A DNA stretch of 64,000 bases from Kaistella palustris DSM 21579 (GCF_000422265.1 NZ_AULL01000012.1:405606-469605); one strand, 5' to 3'; counted from the first letter of the stretch, positions 37,651 to 47,172 are shown. Made by a program: numbers and translations. The notes: generated by a model not told the origin, from the sequence alone.

Positions 37651-37723
37651 GCGGAAGTAGCTCAGTTGGTAGAGCGTCAGCCTTCCAAGCTGAATGTCGC
37701 GAGTTCGACCCTCGTCTTCCGCT
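37651..37723 (+). tRNA. tRNA-Gly (anticodon TCC)
   Basis: 73 nt. The acceptor is GCGGAAG/CTTCCGC, the anticodon stem TCAGC/GCTGA with loop CTTCCAA, and the T-loop TTCGACC. Confidence 0.95.
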
Positions 37724-37728
37724 CACAG

Positions 37729-37765
37729 AAATCACAACCAACACAGCGGCTTGTGATTTTTTTTT
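37729..37765 (+). terminator. Hairpin with T run between tRNA-Gly and tRNA-Thr
   Basis: AAATCACAA (37729-37737) and TTGTGATTT (37751-37759) with a 13-nt loop, followed by further Ts. It looks like an intrinsic terminator inside the tRNA cluster. Confidence 0.7.
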
Positions 37766-37773
37766 AGTTTTTC

Positions 37774-37845
37774 GCCGACTTAGCTCAGGGGTAGAGCGTT
37801 TCCTTGGTAAGGAAGAGGTCGTGAGTTCAAATCTCATAGTTGGCT
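37774..37845 (+). tRNA. tRNA-Thr (anticodon GGT)
   Basis: 72 nt. The acceptor GCCGACT pairs with AGTTGGC (one G-U). The anticodon stem is TTTCC/GGAAG with loop TTGGTAA. The order Thr-Tyr-Gly-Thr is the same as the cluster upstream of tuf in E. coli. Confidence 0.95.
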
Positions 37846-37849
37846 CTGC

Positions 37850-37884
37850 AAAAATCTCTCATGTAAGTGGGAGATTTTTTTTTG
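37850..37884 (+). terminator. Terminator of the tRNA cluster
   Basis: AAAAATCTCTCA pairs with TGGGAGATTTTT across a short loop, followed by a run of Ts. Confidence 0.88.
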
Positions 37885-37918
37885 CCTATATTTCAGCGAC
37901 TTTTCAAAATCGATCTTT

Positions 37919-38602
37919 ATGAAAATTCTTTTGTTAGAAGATGACCTCATTCTCTCGGCCGAACTTACCCGTTTTCTGTCCGAAAGCGGTTTCGAAGTGA
38001 AAACAACCTTCAACGGTGAGCAGTTCCTTACCGAGTTGAAGCCTAATTTATATGACTTATATCTTCTCGATATTAATGTGCCTAAAATAAACGGTTTGGA
38101 GGTCTGCGAAAAAATCCGCGCCATAGAGGTACATACACCGATCATTATGATCTCGGCTTTCGGTGATTTATCAGATAAGAAAGAAGCGTTCAGCAGACTC
38201 GCTGACGATTATCTCGTGAAACCATTTCAGTTCGAAGAACTGCTGATGCGCATTAACTCCCTTGTTCGGCGCTACCGCCCAGCAGATAAAGCTGCAGACG
38301 ATGAATTCTCGGTGGAAGATCTGCGCATCAACAAGACCGAACAGAAAGTATACCGCGGCACACAGGAAATTGCGCTCACACCGAAGGAATTTCAGCTGCT
38401 GGTATTTTTAGCCGAAGCGCAGGGCCGCACCGTTTCGAAACAGCAAATTACAGAACACGTTTGGGAGCACAATTTTAACACGAACACCAATACTGTGGAA
38501 GTCTACATTAATTTTTTAAGAAAAAAAATCGATAAGGATTTTCCTCTTAAACTAATTCATACCCGCTCCGGATATGGTTATTTCCTGAGTCCCGCGCCGT
38601 GA
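37919..38602 (+). CDS. OmpR/PhoB-family response regulator of the metal-efflux locus
   Basis: 227 residues. The receiver domain has acidic Glu7-Asp8-Asp9, phosphoacceptor Asp51 (LLDINVPKING) and Lys in LVKPFQF. A winged-helix DNA-binding domain follows (LTPKEFQLLVFL, then TNTVEVYINFLRKKID and RSGYGYFL). It overlaps the kinase gene by 4 nt (GTGA). With the kinase and the CzcCBA genes directly downstream it matches CzcRS/CusRS-type metal-sensing systems. It probably activates the efflux operon. Confidence 0.9.
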   Translation: MKILLLEDDLILSAELTRFLSESGFEVKTTFNGEQFLTELKPNLYDLYLLDINVPKINGLEVCEKIRAIEVHTPIIMISAFGDLSDKKEAFSRLADDYLVKPFQFEELLMRINSLVRRYRPADKAADDEFSVEDLRINKTEQKVYRGTQEIALTPKEFQLLVFLAEAQGRTVSKQQITEHVWEHNFNTNTNTVEVYINFLRKKIDKDFPLKLIHTRSGYGYFLSPAP

Positions 38603-39966
38603 GATCGCTGAAACAAAAGATCGCCCTGAACCTGAGTGTCGCCTTTACGCTGCTCTTTGGAGTGGTGCTGGCTGTCATTTATCTTTCTTTTAATTCTTTC
38701 CGGCGCGAGGAATTTAAAGAGCGTTTTGAAAGACGCCTGGATTTTACCACGAGTTTTATTTCGCAGTCCGGGGAGTTCAACGCGAAAAATCCCCTGGTCT
38801 TCAGCGAAACCGCCGATAATATCATGCTGAACGAAAACATCGTAATTTTCGATGCCGACAAACACCTGCTCTATGGTACGCTCGAGGATCATGGAACAGG
38901 ATGGGACAAAAACCTGCTCGACCGTCTGGACCGGGAGAAAACGATCTATACGGAACATACTAACCCCGAAACTTACGCAGCCCTGCGCACCATCCAGGGA
39001 AAAAACTATTATATCATTACCACGGCGAGGGATACTTCCGGGGAAAGTAAACTCGCTTACTTAAAATATCTGCTTATTTTTTCTTATTTAATGAGCATTA
39101 TTCTGATCTGGTTCTTCAGCTATTACATCATCGGAAAGTTTTTGAAACCTTTAGAAAAACTCAAGAAAGAAATTTCGGAAGTTACCGCGCACAAACTTAC
39201 CACCCAGATCCCCGTGAAGGCAACGAATGATGAGATCGGCGTGTTGGCGCAGTCCTTCAACACGATGATCGTGCGCTTAAACGATGTTTTTCAGAGTCAA
39301 AAGGATTTTACCGCCAGCGCGTCGCATGAGATCCGGACACCTTTGACGAGAATGGCTTTTCAACTTGAAAATCTGAAAAAATCGGAACGGCACTCGCCAG
39401 AAACTTTGGCTGTGTTATCTCAGATCTCTACGGAGATTTATCAGTTGTCGGACCTTACCAATTCACTTTTGGTCCTAACGAAATTTGATAAAGAAAATAT
39501 TAAAAGGATTTATGAAGAAGTAAGGATCGATGAGGTAATTTTCGATGCGTACGGTAAGGTGGAGAAAAACTTCCCCGCGCTGAAGCTGGATTTTCAAATT
39601 TCGGAATCGAGTTCCGAAGATGCGCAGCTTACGATACAGGGCGTTAAATCCCTGCTCGAAATTGTTTTTACGAATCTTTTTAAAAACGCTGCCCTTTATG
39701 CCGAAAACGATGAGGTAAAAGTTCTTCTGGAAGAATCTCTGACCGGACTTACAGTGAAAGTGGTGAGTTATGGCGCGACGATCTCGGCGGAGGAACAGAA
39801 CCGTCTCTTCGAACCCTTTATGCGGGGCAGCAATTCGCAGAAGACTTCCGGATCAGGACTGGGACTTAAAATTGTGAAACGAATTCTGGAATATCACCGC
39901 GCGACGATTACTTATGAAAGTGCTTCTGTGAAACGAAATATCTTTATACTGAAATTTCCACTTTAG
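38599..39966 (+). CDS. Sensor histidine kinase of the metal-efflux locus
   Basis: 455 residues from a GTG start overlapping the regulator's stop. Two transmembrane segments (about 8-30 and 155-178) bracket a ~120-residue periplasmic sensor region without an obvious Cys or His cluster. HAMP, HisKA with His243 in SASHEIRTPLTRM, an N box (FTNLFKNAALYAEND) and a G2 box (GSGLGLKIVKRIL) follow. It is paired with the OmpR-type regulator. The metal sensed cannot be read from the sequence. Confidence 0.9.
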   Translation: MRSLKQKIALNLSVAFTLLFGVVLAVIYLSFNSFRREEFKERFERRLDFTTSFISQSGEFNAKNPLVFSETADNIMLNENIVIFDADKHLLYGTLEDHGTGWDKNLLDRLDREKTIYTEHTNPETYAALRTIQGKNYYIITTARDTSGESKLAYLKYLLIFSYLMSIILIWFFSYYIIGKFLKPLEKLKKEISEVTAHKLTTQIPVKATNDEIGVLAQSFNTMIVRLNDVFQSQKDFTASASHEIRTPLTRMAFQLENLKKSERHSPETLAVLSQISTEIYQLSDLTNSLLVLTKFDKENIKRIYEEVRIDEVIFDAYGKVEKNFPALKLDFQISESSSEDAQLTIQGVKSLLEIVFTNLFKNAALYAENDEVKVLLEESLTGLTVKVVSYGATISAEEQNRLFEPFMRGSNSQKTSGSGLGLKIVKRILEYHRATITYESASVKRNIFILKFPL

Positions 39967-39990
39967 CTTTTTAAGCATTATTTAATTTTT

Positions 39991-40027
39991 CCTTAAGTTT
40001 ATTTTAAGGTTATCTGGCCATTTTTGC
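39991..40027 (+). promoter_or_regulatory. Candidate regulator site and promoter of the efflux operon
   Basis: CCTTAAGTTTATTTTAAGG (39991-40009) is a palindrome with 6-bp arms and sits over the -33 region. CATTTTTGC at 40019-40027 resembles the TAnnTTTGC -7 box. The placement fits activation by the upstream response regulator; binding is inferred. Confidence 0.5.
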
Positions 40028-40045
40028 AGCACTTAAATGGTGAGC

Positions 40046-41287
40046 ATGAACAGAATAATCCTAATTACACTTTTTATTTCTTCAGCAGTTTTTTCGCAGC
40101 AGAAAATTACACTTCAGGAAGCGGAACAGGCTTTCATAACAAACAATTTGGAACTTTTAGCGCAGCAGTATAATATTTCTGCAGCCGAGGCAGAGATTGT
40201 GCAGGCAAAAATCTGGGAACTCCCGCAAGCTTCTTTCGAAGCGAACGCCTTTAATCCTGAACAAAAGACCTTTCTGAATGTGGGACCGAGTAAAAGTCTG
40301 GCCGTACAGCAGCTTTTTCTTCTGGGAGGTAAAAGAAAAAATGAAGTGGATTTCGCACGATCAAATAAGGAACTGGCGCAGCTTCAGTTTAATCAATTAC
40401 TGGTGGCACTCAAAGCCCAACTGCGGCAAACCTTTTACTCCATTTATTTTGATCAGAAAAAAATTGAAAACATCGATGAGCAGCTGGGTTTTCTGACCGA
40501 TCTCGTAAAAGCCTATAAAGTGCAGACCGCCCAAGGAAACATCGCGCTGAAAGATGAAGTGAGATTACAGGCCATGGTTCTGGATCTTACCAATGAAAAA
40601 ACCCAGATCAAAAACAGCATTTCTTCGCAGCTGCAGGACTTCCACACTTTGACCGGAATCAGCGAGGGTATTGTTCCTGAAATGTCTCCTGAAGAAGTAC
40701 AGTCGCTGATCCAAAATCAACCGCTTCCTTCTTTAAATGAAATAAAGAAGATGGCCCTGGAACATAATGCAGACTATCTGTTCACATTAAAGACCATTGA
40801 AAACAGCAAAGCCTATTACAAATGGCAAAAATCCTTAAATACGCCTGATATCACCGGTGGCCTGCAATGGAACCAAAACAGCGGTATTTATAAAAACGAA
40901 GTCAACTTCACGGTAGGAATTCCCATTGCCTTATGGAAACAGAATCAGGGAAATGTACAGAAAGCCCAAATCTTGGTCGACCAAAGTCAGCAAAACACAG
41001 CAGTTCTAAAACAGGACCTCGAGAATAAAATAACGGCAGCATACCAAAACTGGCAAAATAATTATGAGCAGTATTTCAGTATTCAACAATCTGACCTCAA
41101 TAACCTGAACGCTGTGTACAAAGGAATGCAGGATAATTTCCGGAAAGGCAATGTCACTCTGATCGACTTTACAGATTTTACCAACAGTTACAAGGAAACC
41201 GTTCTGCGAATCGACGAAATTAAAAAGCAGGTCGTCATTTCTGCTGAACAGTTGAACCAACTGGTACAAACTCCTATTTTCAATTAA
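40046..41287 (+). CDS. czcC: TolC-family outer-membrane factor of a metal-efflux pump (CzcC-like)
   Basis: 413 residues from ATG 40046; ATG 40037 is three codons upstream. A signal peptide ends near VFSQQ. The mature part has the two OEP repeats of long coiled-coil helices (QEAEQAFITNNLELLAQQYNI, then a second half from about residue 220). It is the outer-membrane channel for the tripartite pump encoded by the next two genes, and its stop is 2 nt from the adaptor start. The CzcC label is by operon context. Confidence 0.85.
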   Translation: MNRIILITLFISSAVFSQQKITLQEAEQAFITNNLELLAQQYNISAAEAEIVQAKIWELPQASFEANAFNPEQKTFLNVGPSKSLAVQQLFLLGGKRKNEVDFARSNKELAQLQFNQLLVALKAQLRQTFYSIYFDQKKIENIDEQLGFLTDLVKAYKVQTAQGNIALKDEVRLQAMVLDLTNEKTQIKNSISSQLQDFHTLTGISEGIVPEMSPEEVQSLIQNQPLPSLNEIKKMALEHNADYLFTLKTIENSKAYYKWQKSLNTPDITGGLQWNQNSGIYKNEVNFTVGIPIALWKQNQGNVQKAQILVDQSQQNTAVLKQDLENKITAAYQNWQNNYEQYFSIQQSDLNNLNAVYKGMQDNFRKGNVTLIDFTDFTNSYKETVLRIDEIKKQVVISAEQLNQLVQTPIFN

Positions 41288-41289
41288 TC

Positions 41290-42375
41290 ATGAAGAAAAA
41301 TCTAATCATTTTACTCGCATTATTTACATTGATCACCTGTAAAAAAGAGGAACCCCAAAAAGAGACTGAAGCCGCGAAAAGTTTTGTCATCAGCGACCTG
41401 ATGATGAAATCGACCACCGTGGTTGAGGTTCAGGAAGAGTACATCAAGGATGAAACTTCATTTTTCGGGAAAATAGCCGCAGACAAAAATCAATACATTG
41501 ATATTTTTCCGCTCGTCGGGGGAAATGTGGTGAGTGTAAATGTGGAACTCGGCGATTTTGTGCGGAAAGGTCAGGTCCTGGCGACCATCAGAAGTACAGA
41601 AGTGGCGGGCTATCAAAAAGATCTCAGTGTTGCGAAAACCGATCTCGTCATTGCGCAGAAGAATTTGCGTGTTGCTCAGGACATGTATGCGGGAAAACTC
41701 AGTACAGAAAGGGAAGTTCTGGAAGCTAAAAGTCAGGTTCAGAAAGCCCAGGACGAACTCCGCCGCTCCCAATCTGTAAATCAGGTGTATAATATGGGGA
41801 AAGGCAATATTTATTCGGTGACGTCTCCTATCAGCGGTTATATCGTAGAAAAAAACATTAATAAAGATATGCAGCTCCGCAGTGACCGCAGTGATAATAT
41901 CTTCGATGTCGCAAATACGGGAAACGTCTGGGCGCTTTTAAATATCAACCAAAGCGATATTCATAAAATCGCCCTGGGAATGAAAGCGGAGGTTTCTACG
42001 TTGACCGCGCCGGAAAAAATTTTCCACGGAAAAATCGATAAAATCTTTAAGATCATTGATCCTGAAACCAATTCCATGCAGGCGAGAGTTGTCCTGACCA
42101 ATGCAAACGGCGAGCTCATTCCGGAAAGCAAAGCAACGATCAAAGTGTTTACTACTGAAGATAAAACCGCTTTTGCCGTGCCCTCCGGTGCGCTGATCTT
42201 TGATGACAACAGGTATTACGTCATTCTTTTTAAAAGCCGCAGCGATGTAAAAGTGCAGGAAGTAAAAGTACTGAAACAGACCGGCACTACCTCTTATATC
42301 TCCGACGGATTACAGGCCGGCGATAAAGTGGTAACCAACAATCAACTCCTGATTTACCGTTCGCTGAACGAATAG
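41290..42375 (+). CDS. czcB: RND periplasmic adaptor lipoprotein (CzcB/CusB-like)
   Basis: 361 residues. Lipobox LITC (Cys17). The membrane-fusion-protein pattern is present: a barrel-sandwich/lipoyl half (VSVNVELGDFVRKGQVLATI), an alpha-hairpin (about 110-160), the second lipoyl half (TSPISGYIVEKNI) and a beta-barrel domain (VFDVANTGNVWALLNI-like segment). It links the inner-membrane pump to the TolC-type channel. It lacks the N-terminal His-rich extension of some CzcB proteins. Confidence 0.88.
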   Translation: MKKNLIILLALFTLITCKKEEPQKETEAAKSFVISDLMMKSTTVVEVQEEYIKDETSFFGKIAADKNQYIDIFPLVGGNVVSVNVELGDFVRKGQVLATIRSTEVAGYQKDLSVAKTDLVIAQKNLRVAQDMYAGKLSTEREVLEAKSQVQKAQDELRRSQSVNQVYNMGKGNIYSVTSPISGYIVEKNINKDMQLRSDRSDNIFDVANTGNVWALLNINQSDIHKIALGMKAEVSTLTAPEKIFHGKIDKIFKIIDPETNSMQARVVLTNANGELIPESKATIKVFTTEDKTAFAVPSGALIFDDNRYYVILFKSRSDVKVQEVKVLKQTGTTSYISDGLQAGDKVVTNNQLLIYRSLNE

Positions 42376-42435
42376 AAGCGCACTTCACTTTCAGTTCAAC
42401 TTTTTCTGCAACCGTTTTTCGAAAATAAAACTTTC

Positions 42436-45400
42436 ATGAACAGATTTATAAAAAATATTATAGCGTTTTCACTTAAAAACCGGGCTTTCACTTTTATTTG
42501 GGTGGCGCTTCTGGCAATTTCGGGCTACATCAGTTTCCGGAATATGCCGATCGAAGCCTTTCCGGATGTAACCAATACGCAGATGGTGATCATCACGCAG
42601 TGGAACGGCCGAAGTGCAGAAGAAGTGGAGCGTTTTGTGACCACGCCGGTGGAACTTTCGATGAGTTCGGTGCAGAAAAAAACCAGTATCAGAAGTACGA
42701 CCATGTTTGGGCTTTCTATTATTAAAATTATTTTTGATGATGGTGTTGATGACTCCTTTGCCCGAATCCAGGTGAACAATCAACTCCGGACCGTACATTT
42801 TCCCGAAGGCGCCGAACCGGAAGTCCAGCCACCGTACGGTCCAACAGGAGAAATTTACCGCTATATTCTGCAGAGCAATAAAAAAGATTCCCGCGAACTG
42901 CTGACACTCCAAAACTGGGTGGTCGACCGTGCTTTCCGCGGAATTCCCGGCGTCGCCGATGTGAATGTTTTCGGCGGTCAGGAAAAGATCTTCGAACTCT
43001 GTATCGATCCGCGAAAACTGCAGCAATATAACCTCACCACCTCGCAGGTTTACAATGCCGTAAATGAGGGGAACCTGAATGTGGGCGGAGACGTGATCGA
43101 GAAAAACGGACAGTCATATGTGGTCCGCGGCATCGGTTTGTTAAAATCAATTCAGGATATTGAGAATGTCACCATTAAAAATGATCATGGCAATCCCATC
43201 TTAATTAAAAGTGTCGCGACGGTGAATGAAAGTTCGCTGCCGAGAGTAGGGCAGGCCGGCTACAATGACCAAACCGACGTGGTAGCAGGGATCATCGTCA
43301 TGCGCAAAGGCGAAAATCCTGTGGAGGTTTTGAAACTCGTCAAAGATAAAATCGAAGAACTCAACACCAAGATCTTACCCAAAGACACAAAGGTAGTCAC
43401 GGTTTATAACCGGGAAACGCTCATGGATTTTACGACCAGAACGATCATGCACAATCTCATCGAGGGGATCATATTCGTGACGGTGATCGTGTTTATTTTC
43501 ATGGCGGACTGGCGCACAACGCTTATTGTATCGATCGTTATTCCGCTTTCCCTTTTATTTGCTTTTCTGTGTTTAAGGATGGCCGGTATGAGTGCGAATT
43601 TACTGTCACTCGGGGCGGTGGATTTTGGGATTATTATTGATGGCGCCGTCGTGATGGTCGAGGGTATTTTTGTCATGCTGGATCATAAAGCCAAGAAATA
43701 CGGCATGGAACGCTTTAACAAAATGGCAAAAGGCGGCTGGATAAAAACGACCGGCACAGGTCTGGGTAAAGCCATTTTCTTTTCAAAAGTGATCATCATT
43801 ACTTCGCTTCTGCCCATTTTCTCTTTTCAGAAAGTGGAAGGTAAAATGTTCTCGCCGCTGGCGTTTACTCTGGGATTTGCGCTGTTGGGTGCGCTGCTTT
43901 TTACACTCACATTGGTTCCGCTGCTGTCGCACATGCTGCTGAATAAAAATGTGCGGGAAAAACACAATGTCTTCGCCGCTTTTTGGGAACGCATCGTTTC
44001 CAAAGGTTTGGCATTTACCTTTAAAAATAAAAAAATAAGTCTTGCGGTAGCCTTAGCCTTTCTTGGACTGACGCTTTTTTCTGCAAGATTTTTAGGAACA
44101 GAATTTCTGCCGCCGCTGAATGAAGGTGCACTTTGGGTAACTGCAGAAATGCCGATGAGCATCAGTCTCAAGGAATCCTTAAAGAAAACAGAGCAGCTTA
44201 AGAAAACGCTCCGGAGTTTTCCCGAAGTCACCGATGTTTTGTCGCAAACAGGTCGCAGCAACGATGGTACCGATCCCAACGGTTTTGGTTTTGTGCAGTT
44301 TTCGGTGAATCTTCAACCAAAAGAAAAATGGAAGAGAAAAATCACCATGGACGGGCTGATCGAAGAGATGGACGAAAAACTGAAGCAATGTCAGGGAATA
44401 ACCTATAACTACTCCCAGCCGATCTCCGATAATGTTGCCGAAGCTGTGGCCGGCTTCAAAGCTGAAAACGGCGTGAAGATCTATGGTGAGAATCTGAATA
44501 CCCTCGATAAGTACGCGAAACAGGTGTATGATATTTTGAAAGATGTAGACGGTGTGAAGGAACCCGGCATCATCAGAAATATCGGGCAGCCCGAACTGAG
44601 CGTTGTGCTCGACCGGAATAAAATGGCACAGTATGCGGTTTCGCTTGCGGATGCGCAGTCAGTGCTGGAAACTGCTTTTGGCGGAAAAACAGCTTCGGAA
44701 CTTTTTGATGGCGAAAGGAAATTCGATATCAGGATCCGTTATGCGCAGGAATATCGCAAAGATGAAAAAGATCTTGAGCTTTTGATGGTTCCCACGCAGG
44801 AAGGCACGCTGATTCCGCTGAAGGAGATCGCAGACATTAACCAGGAAGAAGGCGCCGCTTTTATTTATAGAGACAACATCCAGCGATATATCGGTGTTAA
44901 ATTCTCGATCCGGGACCGCGATCTCGGAAGTACCATAGCCGATGCGCAGAAACAGATCGACCAGATCAAACTGCCACCCGGTTATTCCATCGGCTGGACG
45001 GGGCAGTTCGAAAATCAGGAACGGGCTACAAAAAGACTGGCGCAGGTAGTGCCGATCAGTCTGGTGATGATCTTTTTACTGCTGTTTGTTCTATTTGGGA
45101 ATTTAAAGGATTCACTTTTGGTTTTGGCCAACGTACCATTTGCGCTGATCGGCGGGATCATCGCACTGCATCTTACCGGTATGAATTTCGGGATTTCTGC
45201 GGGTGTAGGTTTTATTGCGCTTTTTGGGATCTGTATTCAGAACGGCGTTATCCTTTTATCGGAATTTCATCAGAATATAAAAGCCGGAATGGAAGTCGCC
45301 GCCGGAATTCTGGAAGGTGTAAAAGTGCGGACGCGTCCCGTAATCATGACCGCTATGATGGCGTCGGTAGGACTTCTTCCGGCAGCACTTTCCACAGGAA

Positions 45401-45534
45401 TTGGGTCAGAATCGCAAAAACCGCTCGCAATCGTAATTATTGGCGGTCTGGTGACCGCAACCGTTTTAACCCTTTTGATCTTCCCGATCATTTTCTGGGT
45501 CTTTAATAAAACCTACAAAACGGATCATATCTAG
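42436..45534 (+). CDS. czcA: Heavy-metal efflux RND pump (CzcA/CusA family)
   Basis: 1032 residues with the 12-helix RND topology and two large periplasmic loops. The HME motif DFGIIIDGAVVMVEG in TM4 carries Asp396, Asp402 and Glu409, which in CzcA relay protons. The N-terminus (FRNMPIEAFPDVTNTQM) is typical of the family. Metal specificity (Co/Zn/Cd versus Cu/Ag) cannot be decided: the methionine relay of CusA was not evident, which leans towards divalent cations. Last gene of the regulator-kinase-CzcCBA locus. Confidence 0.9.
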   Translation: MNRFIKNIIAFSLKNRAFTFIWVALLAISGYISFRNMPIEAFPDVTNTQMVIITQWNGRSAEEVERFVTTPVELSMSSVQKKTSIRSTTMFGLSIIKIIFDDGVDDSFARIQVNNQLRTVHFPEGAEPEVQPPYGPTGEIYRYILQSNKKDSRELLTLQNWVVDRAFRGIPGVADVNVFGGQEKIFELCIDPRKLQQYNLTTSQVYNAVNEGNLNVGGDVIEKNGQSYVVRGIGLLKSIQDIENVTIKNDHGNPILIKSVATVNESSLPRVGQAGYNDQTDVVAGIIVMRKGENPVEVLKLVKDKIEELNTKILPKDTKVVTVYNRETLMDFTTRTIMHNLIEGIIFVTVIVFIFMADWRTTLIVSIVIPLSLLFAFLCLRMAGMSANLLSLGAVDFGIIIDGAVVMVEGIFVMLDHKAKKYGMERFNKMAKGGWIKTTGTGLGKAIFFSKVIIITSLLPIFSFQKVEGKMFSPLAFTLGFALLGALLFTLTLVPLLSHMLLNKNVREKHNVFAAFWERIVSKGLAFTFKNKKISLAVALAFLGLTLFSARFLGTEFLPPLNEGALWVTAEMPMSISLKESLKKTEQLKKTLRSFPEVTDVLSQTGRSNDGTDPNGFGFVQFSVNLQPKEKWKRKITMDGLIEEMDEKLKQCQGITYNYSQPISDNVAEAVAGFKAENGVKIYGENLNTLDKYAKQVYDILKDVDGVKEPGIIRNIGQPELSVVLDRNKMAQYAVSLADAQSVLETAFGGKTASELFDGERKFDIRIRYAQEYRKDEKDLELLMVPTQEGTLIPLKEIADINQEEGAAFIYRDNIQRYIGVKFSIRDRDLGSTIADAQKQIDQIKLPPGYSIGWTGQFENQERATKRLAQVVPISLVMIFLLLFVLFGNLKDSLLVLANVPFALIGGIIALHLTGMNFGISAGVGFIALFGICIQNGVILLSEFHQNIKAGMEVAAGILEGVKVRTRPVIMTAMMASVGLLPAALSTGIGSESQKPLAIVIIGGLVTATVLTLLIFPIIFWVFNKTYKTDHI

Positions 45535-45846
45535 CTGAGTAATTAATTTAAAATTTTCGCATTTTGAAAAAATTGCAGGCAACCCGGAAATCATTATGGC
45601 AAACCTGGCAAAAGTAACTGCCGTTTAAAACAGTTTATATAAAGGGAAAAATGAATGATTTAAATTTTGCCAAAGGTTTTTCAAAATAAATATTTTTTCC
45701 GTAAATTTGCAGTCCAATAATTTTACGGGTGCGCACGTGATTTTGAATGTTGAAATTTTTTGTAAAAAAATGATTTTCAATATTCAAAAAATTACTATAT
45801 TTGCACACCGAAAAATTAAATAATTAATTAATAAATAATTTATATC
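45535..45846 (+). promoter_or_regulatory. tuf upstream region with two promoters and a hairpin
   Basis: 312 bp without a gene. Two TAnnTTTG boxes point to tuf: TAAATTTGC at about 45703-45711 and TATATTTGC at about 45797-45805. Between them TTGAATGTTGAAAT (45743-45756) pairs with ATTTTCAATATTCAA (45773-45787), one mismatch, around a loop rich in T and A. The first ~150 bases hold only weak hairpins and no strong terminator for the efflux operon. Confidence 0.55.
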
Positions 45847-47034
45847 ATGGCAAAGGAAACGTTTAATCGTAACAAACCACACTTGAACATTGGTACCATC
45901 GGTCACGTAGACCATGGTAAAACTACGCTTACTGCAGCGATCAGTAAGGTATTATCTGACAAAGGATTCGGAACAGCAAGAGATTTCTCTTCTATCGACT
46001 CTGCACCAGAAGAAAAAGAAAGAGGTATTACCATCAATACTTCACACATCGAATACGAAACAGCAAACAGACACTACGCTCACGTTGACTGTCCAGGTCA
46101 CGCCGACTATGTAAAAAACATGGTAACAGGTGCTGCACAGATGGATGGAGCAATCTTAGTAGTTGCATCTACTGACGGACCTATGCCACAGACAAGAGAG
46201 CACATCCTTCTTTGTCGTCAGGTAAACGTACCAAGAATCGTTGTTTTCATGAACAAAGTTGACATGGTTGACGATGCTGAGCTTTTAGAATTAGTAGAAC
46301 TTGAAGTTAGAGACCTTCTTTCTTCTTACGAATATGATGGTGACAACTCACCGGTAATCCAGGGATCTGCTTTAGGTGGTCTTAACGGAGATGCGAAATG
46401 GGTTGAAAAAATCGAAGAATTAATGGATGCCGTTGATACTTGGATCGAACTTCCTGTTAGAGATCAGGATAAACCATTCCTTATGCCAATTGAAGATGTA
46501 TTCTCAATTACTGGTCGTGGTACTGTTGCAACCGGTAGAATCGAGGCTGGTGTGATCAACACTGGTGATCCTGTAGATATCGTAGGTATGGGTGATGAGA
46601 AAATCACTTCTACAATTACAGGTGTTGAGATGTTCAGAAAGATCCTTGATAGAGGTGAAGCTGGTGATAACGTAGGTCTATTGTTGAGAGGTATCGAAAA
46701 AACCGACATCAAGAGAGGTATGGTAATCGCTAAGAAAGATTCAGTAAAACCACACAAATCTTTCAAAGCTGAGGTTTATATCCTTTCCAAAGAAGAAGGT
46801 GGCCGTCACACTCCATTCCACAACAAATACCGTCCACAGTTCTACGTAAGAACTACAGACGTTACAGGTGAGATCTTCTTACCGGAAGGTGTAGAAATGG
46901 TAATGCCAGGAGACAACTTAACAATCACTGTAGAATTGTTGCAGCCAATCGCTCTTAACGTAGGTCTTAGATTTGCGATCAGAGAAGGTGGTAGAACAGT
47001 TGGTGCAGGTCAGGTAACTGAAATCTTAGATTAA
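45847..47034 (+). CDS. tuf: Elongation factor Tu
   Basis: 395 residues. GTPase motifs G1 GHVDHGKT (19-26), G3 DCPGHADY, G4 NKVD, and the effector region [15 protein letters not shown]. All three domains are complete. It delivers aminoacyl-tRNA to the ribosome. Codons are strongly biased, as expected for a highly expressed gene. In many bacteria it follows the Thr-Tyr-Gly-Thr tRNA cluster directly; here the efflux locus lies between. tRNA-Trp, secE and nusG follow. Confidence 0.97.
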   Translation: MAKETFNRNKPHLNIGTIGHVDHGKTTLTAAISKVLSDKGFGTARDFSSIDSAPEEKERGITINTSHIEYETANRHYAHVDCPGHADYVKNMVTGAAQMDGAILVVASTDGPMPQTREHILLCRQVNVPRIVVFMNKVDMVDDAELLELVELEVRDLLSSYEYDGDNSPVIQGSALGGLNGDAKWVEKIEELMDAVDTWIELPVRDQDKPFLMPIEDVFSITGRGTVATGRIEAGVINTGDPVDIVGMGDEKITSTITGVEMFRKILDRGEAGDNVGLLLRGIEKTDIKRGMVIAKKDSVKPHKSFKAEVYILSKEEGGRHTPFHNKYRPQFYVRTTDVTGEIFLPEGVEMVMPGDNLTITVELLQPIALNVGLRFAIREGGRTVGAGQVTEILD

Positions 47035-47050
47035 TTTCTAATTAAATAAT

Positions 47051-47083
47051 AAAGTTCCGTAGGGAAACTACGGAACTTTTTTT
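47051..47083 (+). terminator. Terminator of tuf
   Basis: AAAGTTCCGTAG and CTACGGAACTTT form a perfect 12-bp stem with a 5-nt loop and a T tail. The tRNA-Trp gene begins right after. Confidence 0.93.
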
Positions 47084-47088
47084 AATCT

Positions 47089-47159
47089 ACGGGCATCGTC
47101 CAATGGTAGGATACCGGTCTCCAAAACCGTTGATCAGGGTTCGAGTCCTTGTGCCCGTG
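47089..47159 (+). tRNA. tRNA-Trp (anticodon CCA)
   Basis: 71 nt. The acceptor is ACGGGCA/TGCCCGT, the anticodon stem CCGGT/ACCGT with loop CTCCAAA, and the T-loop TTCGAGT. It sits between tuf and secE, as in many Bacteroidetes and Proteobacteria. Confidence 0.95.
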
Positions 47160-47172
47160 CAAAAAAATGATA

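Noticed and set aside
37774..45846. Efflux locus as a tRNA-integrated island
   Set aside because: No copy of the tRNA-Thr 3' end (AGTTGGCTC) was found near 45.5-45.8 kb, and no element-type integrase is present. The xerC gene is the conserved housekeeping copy.
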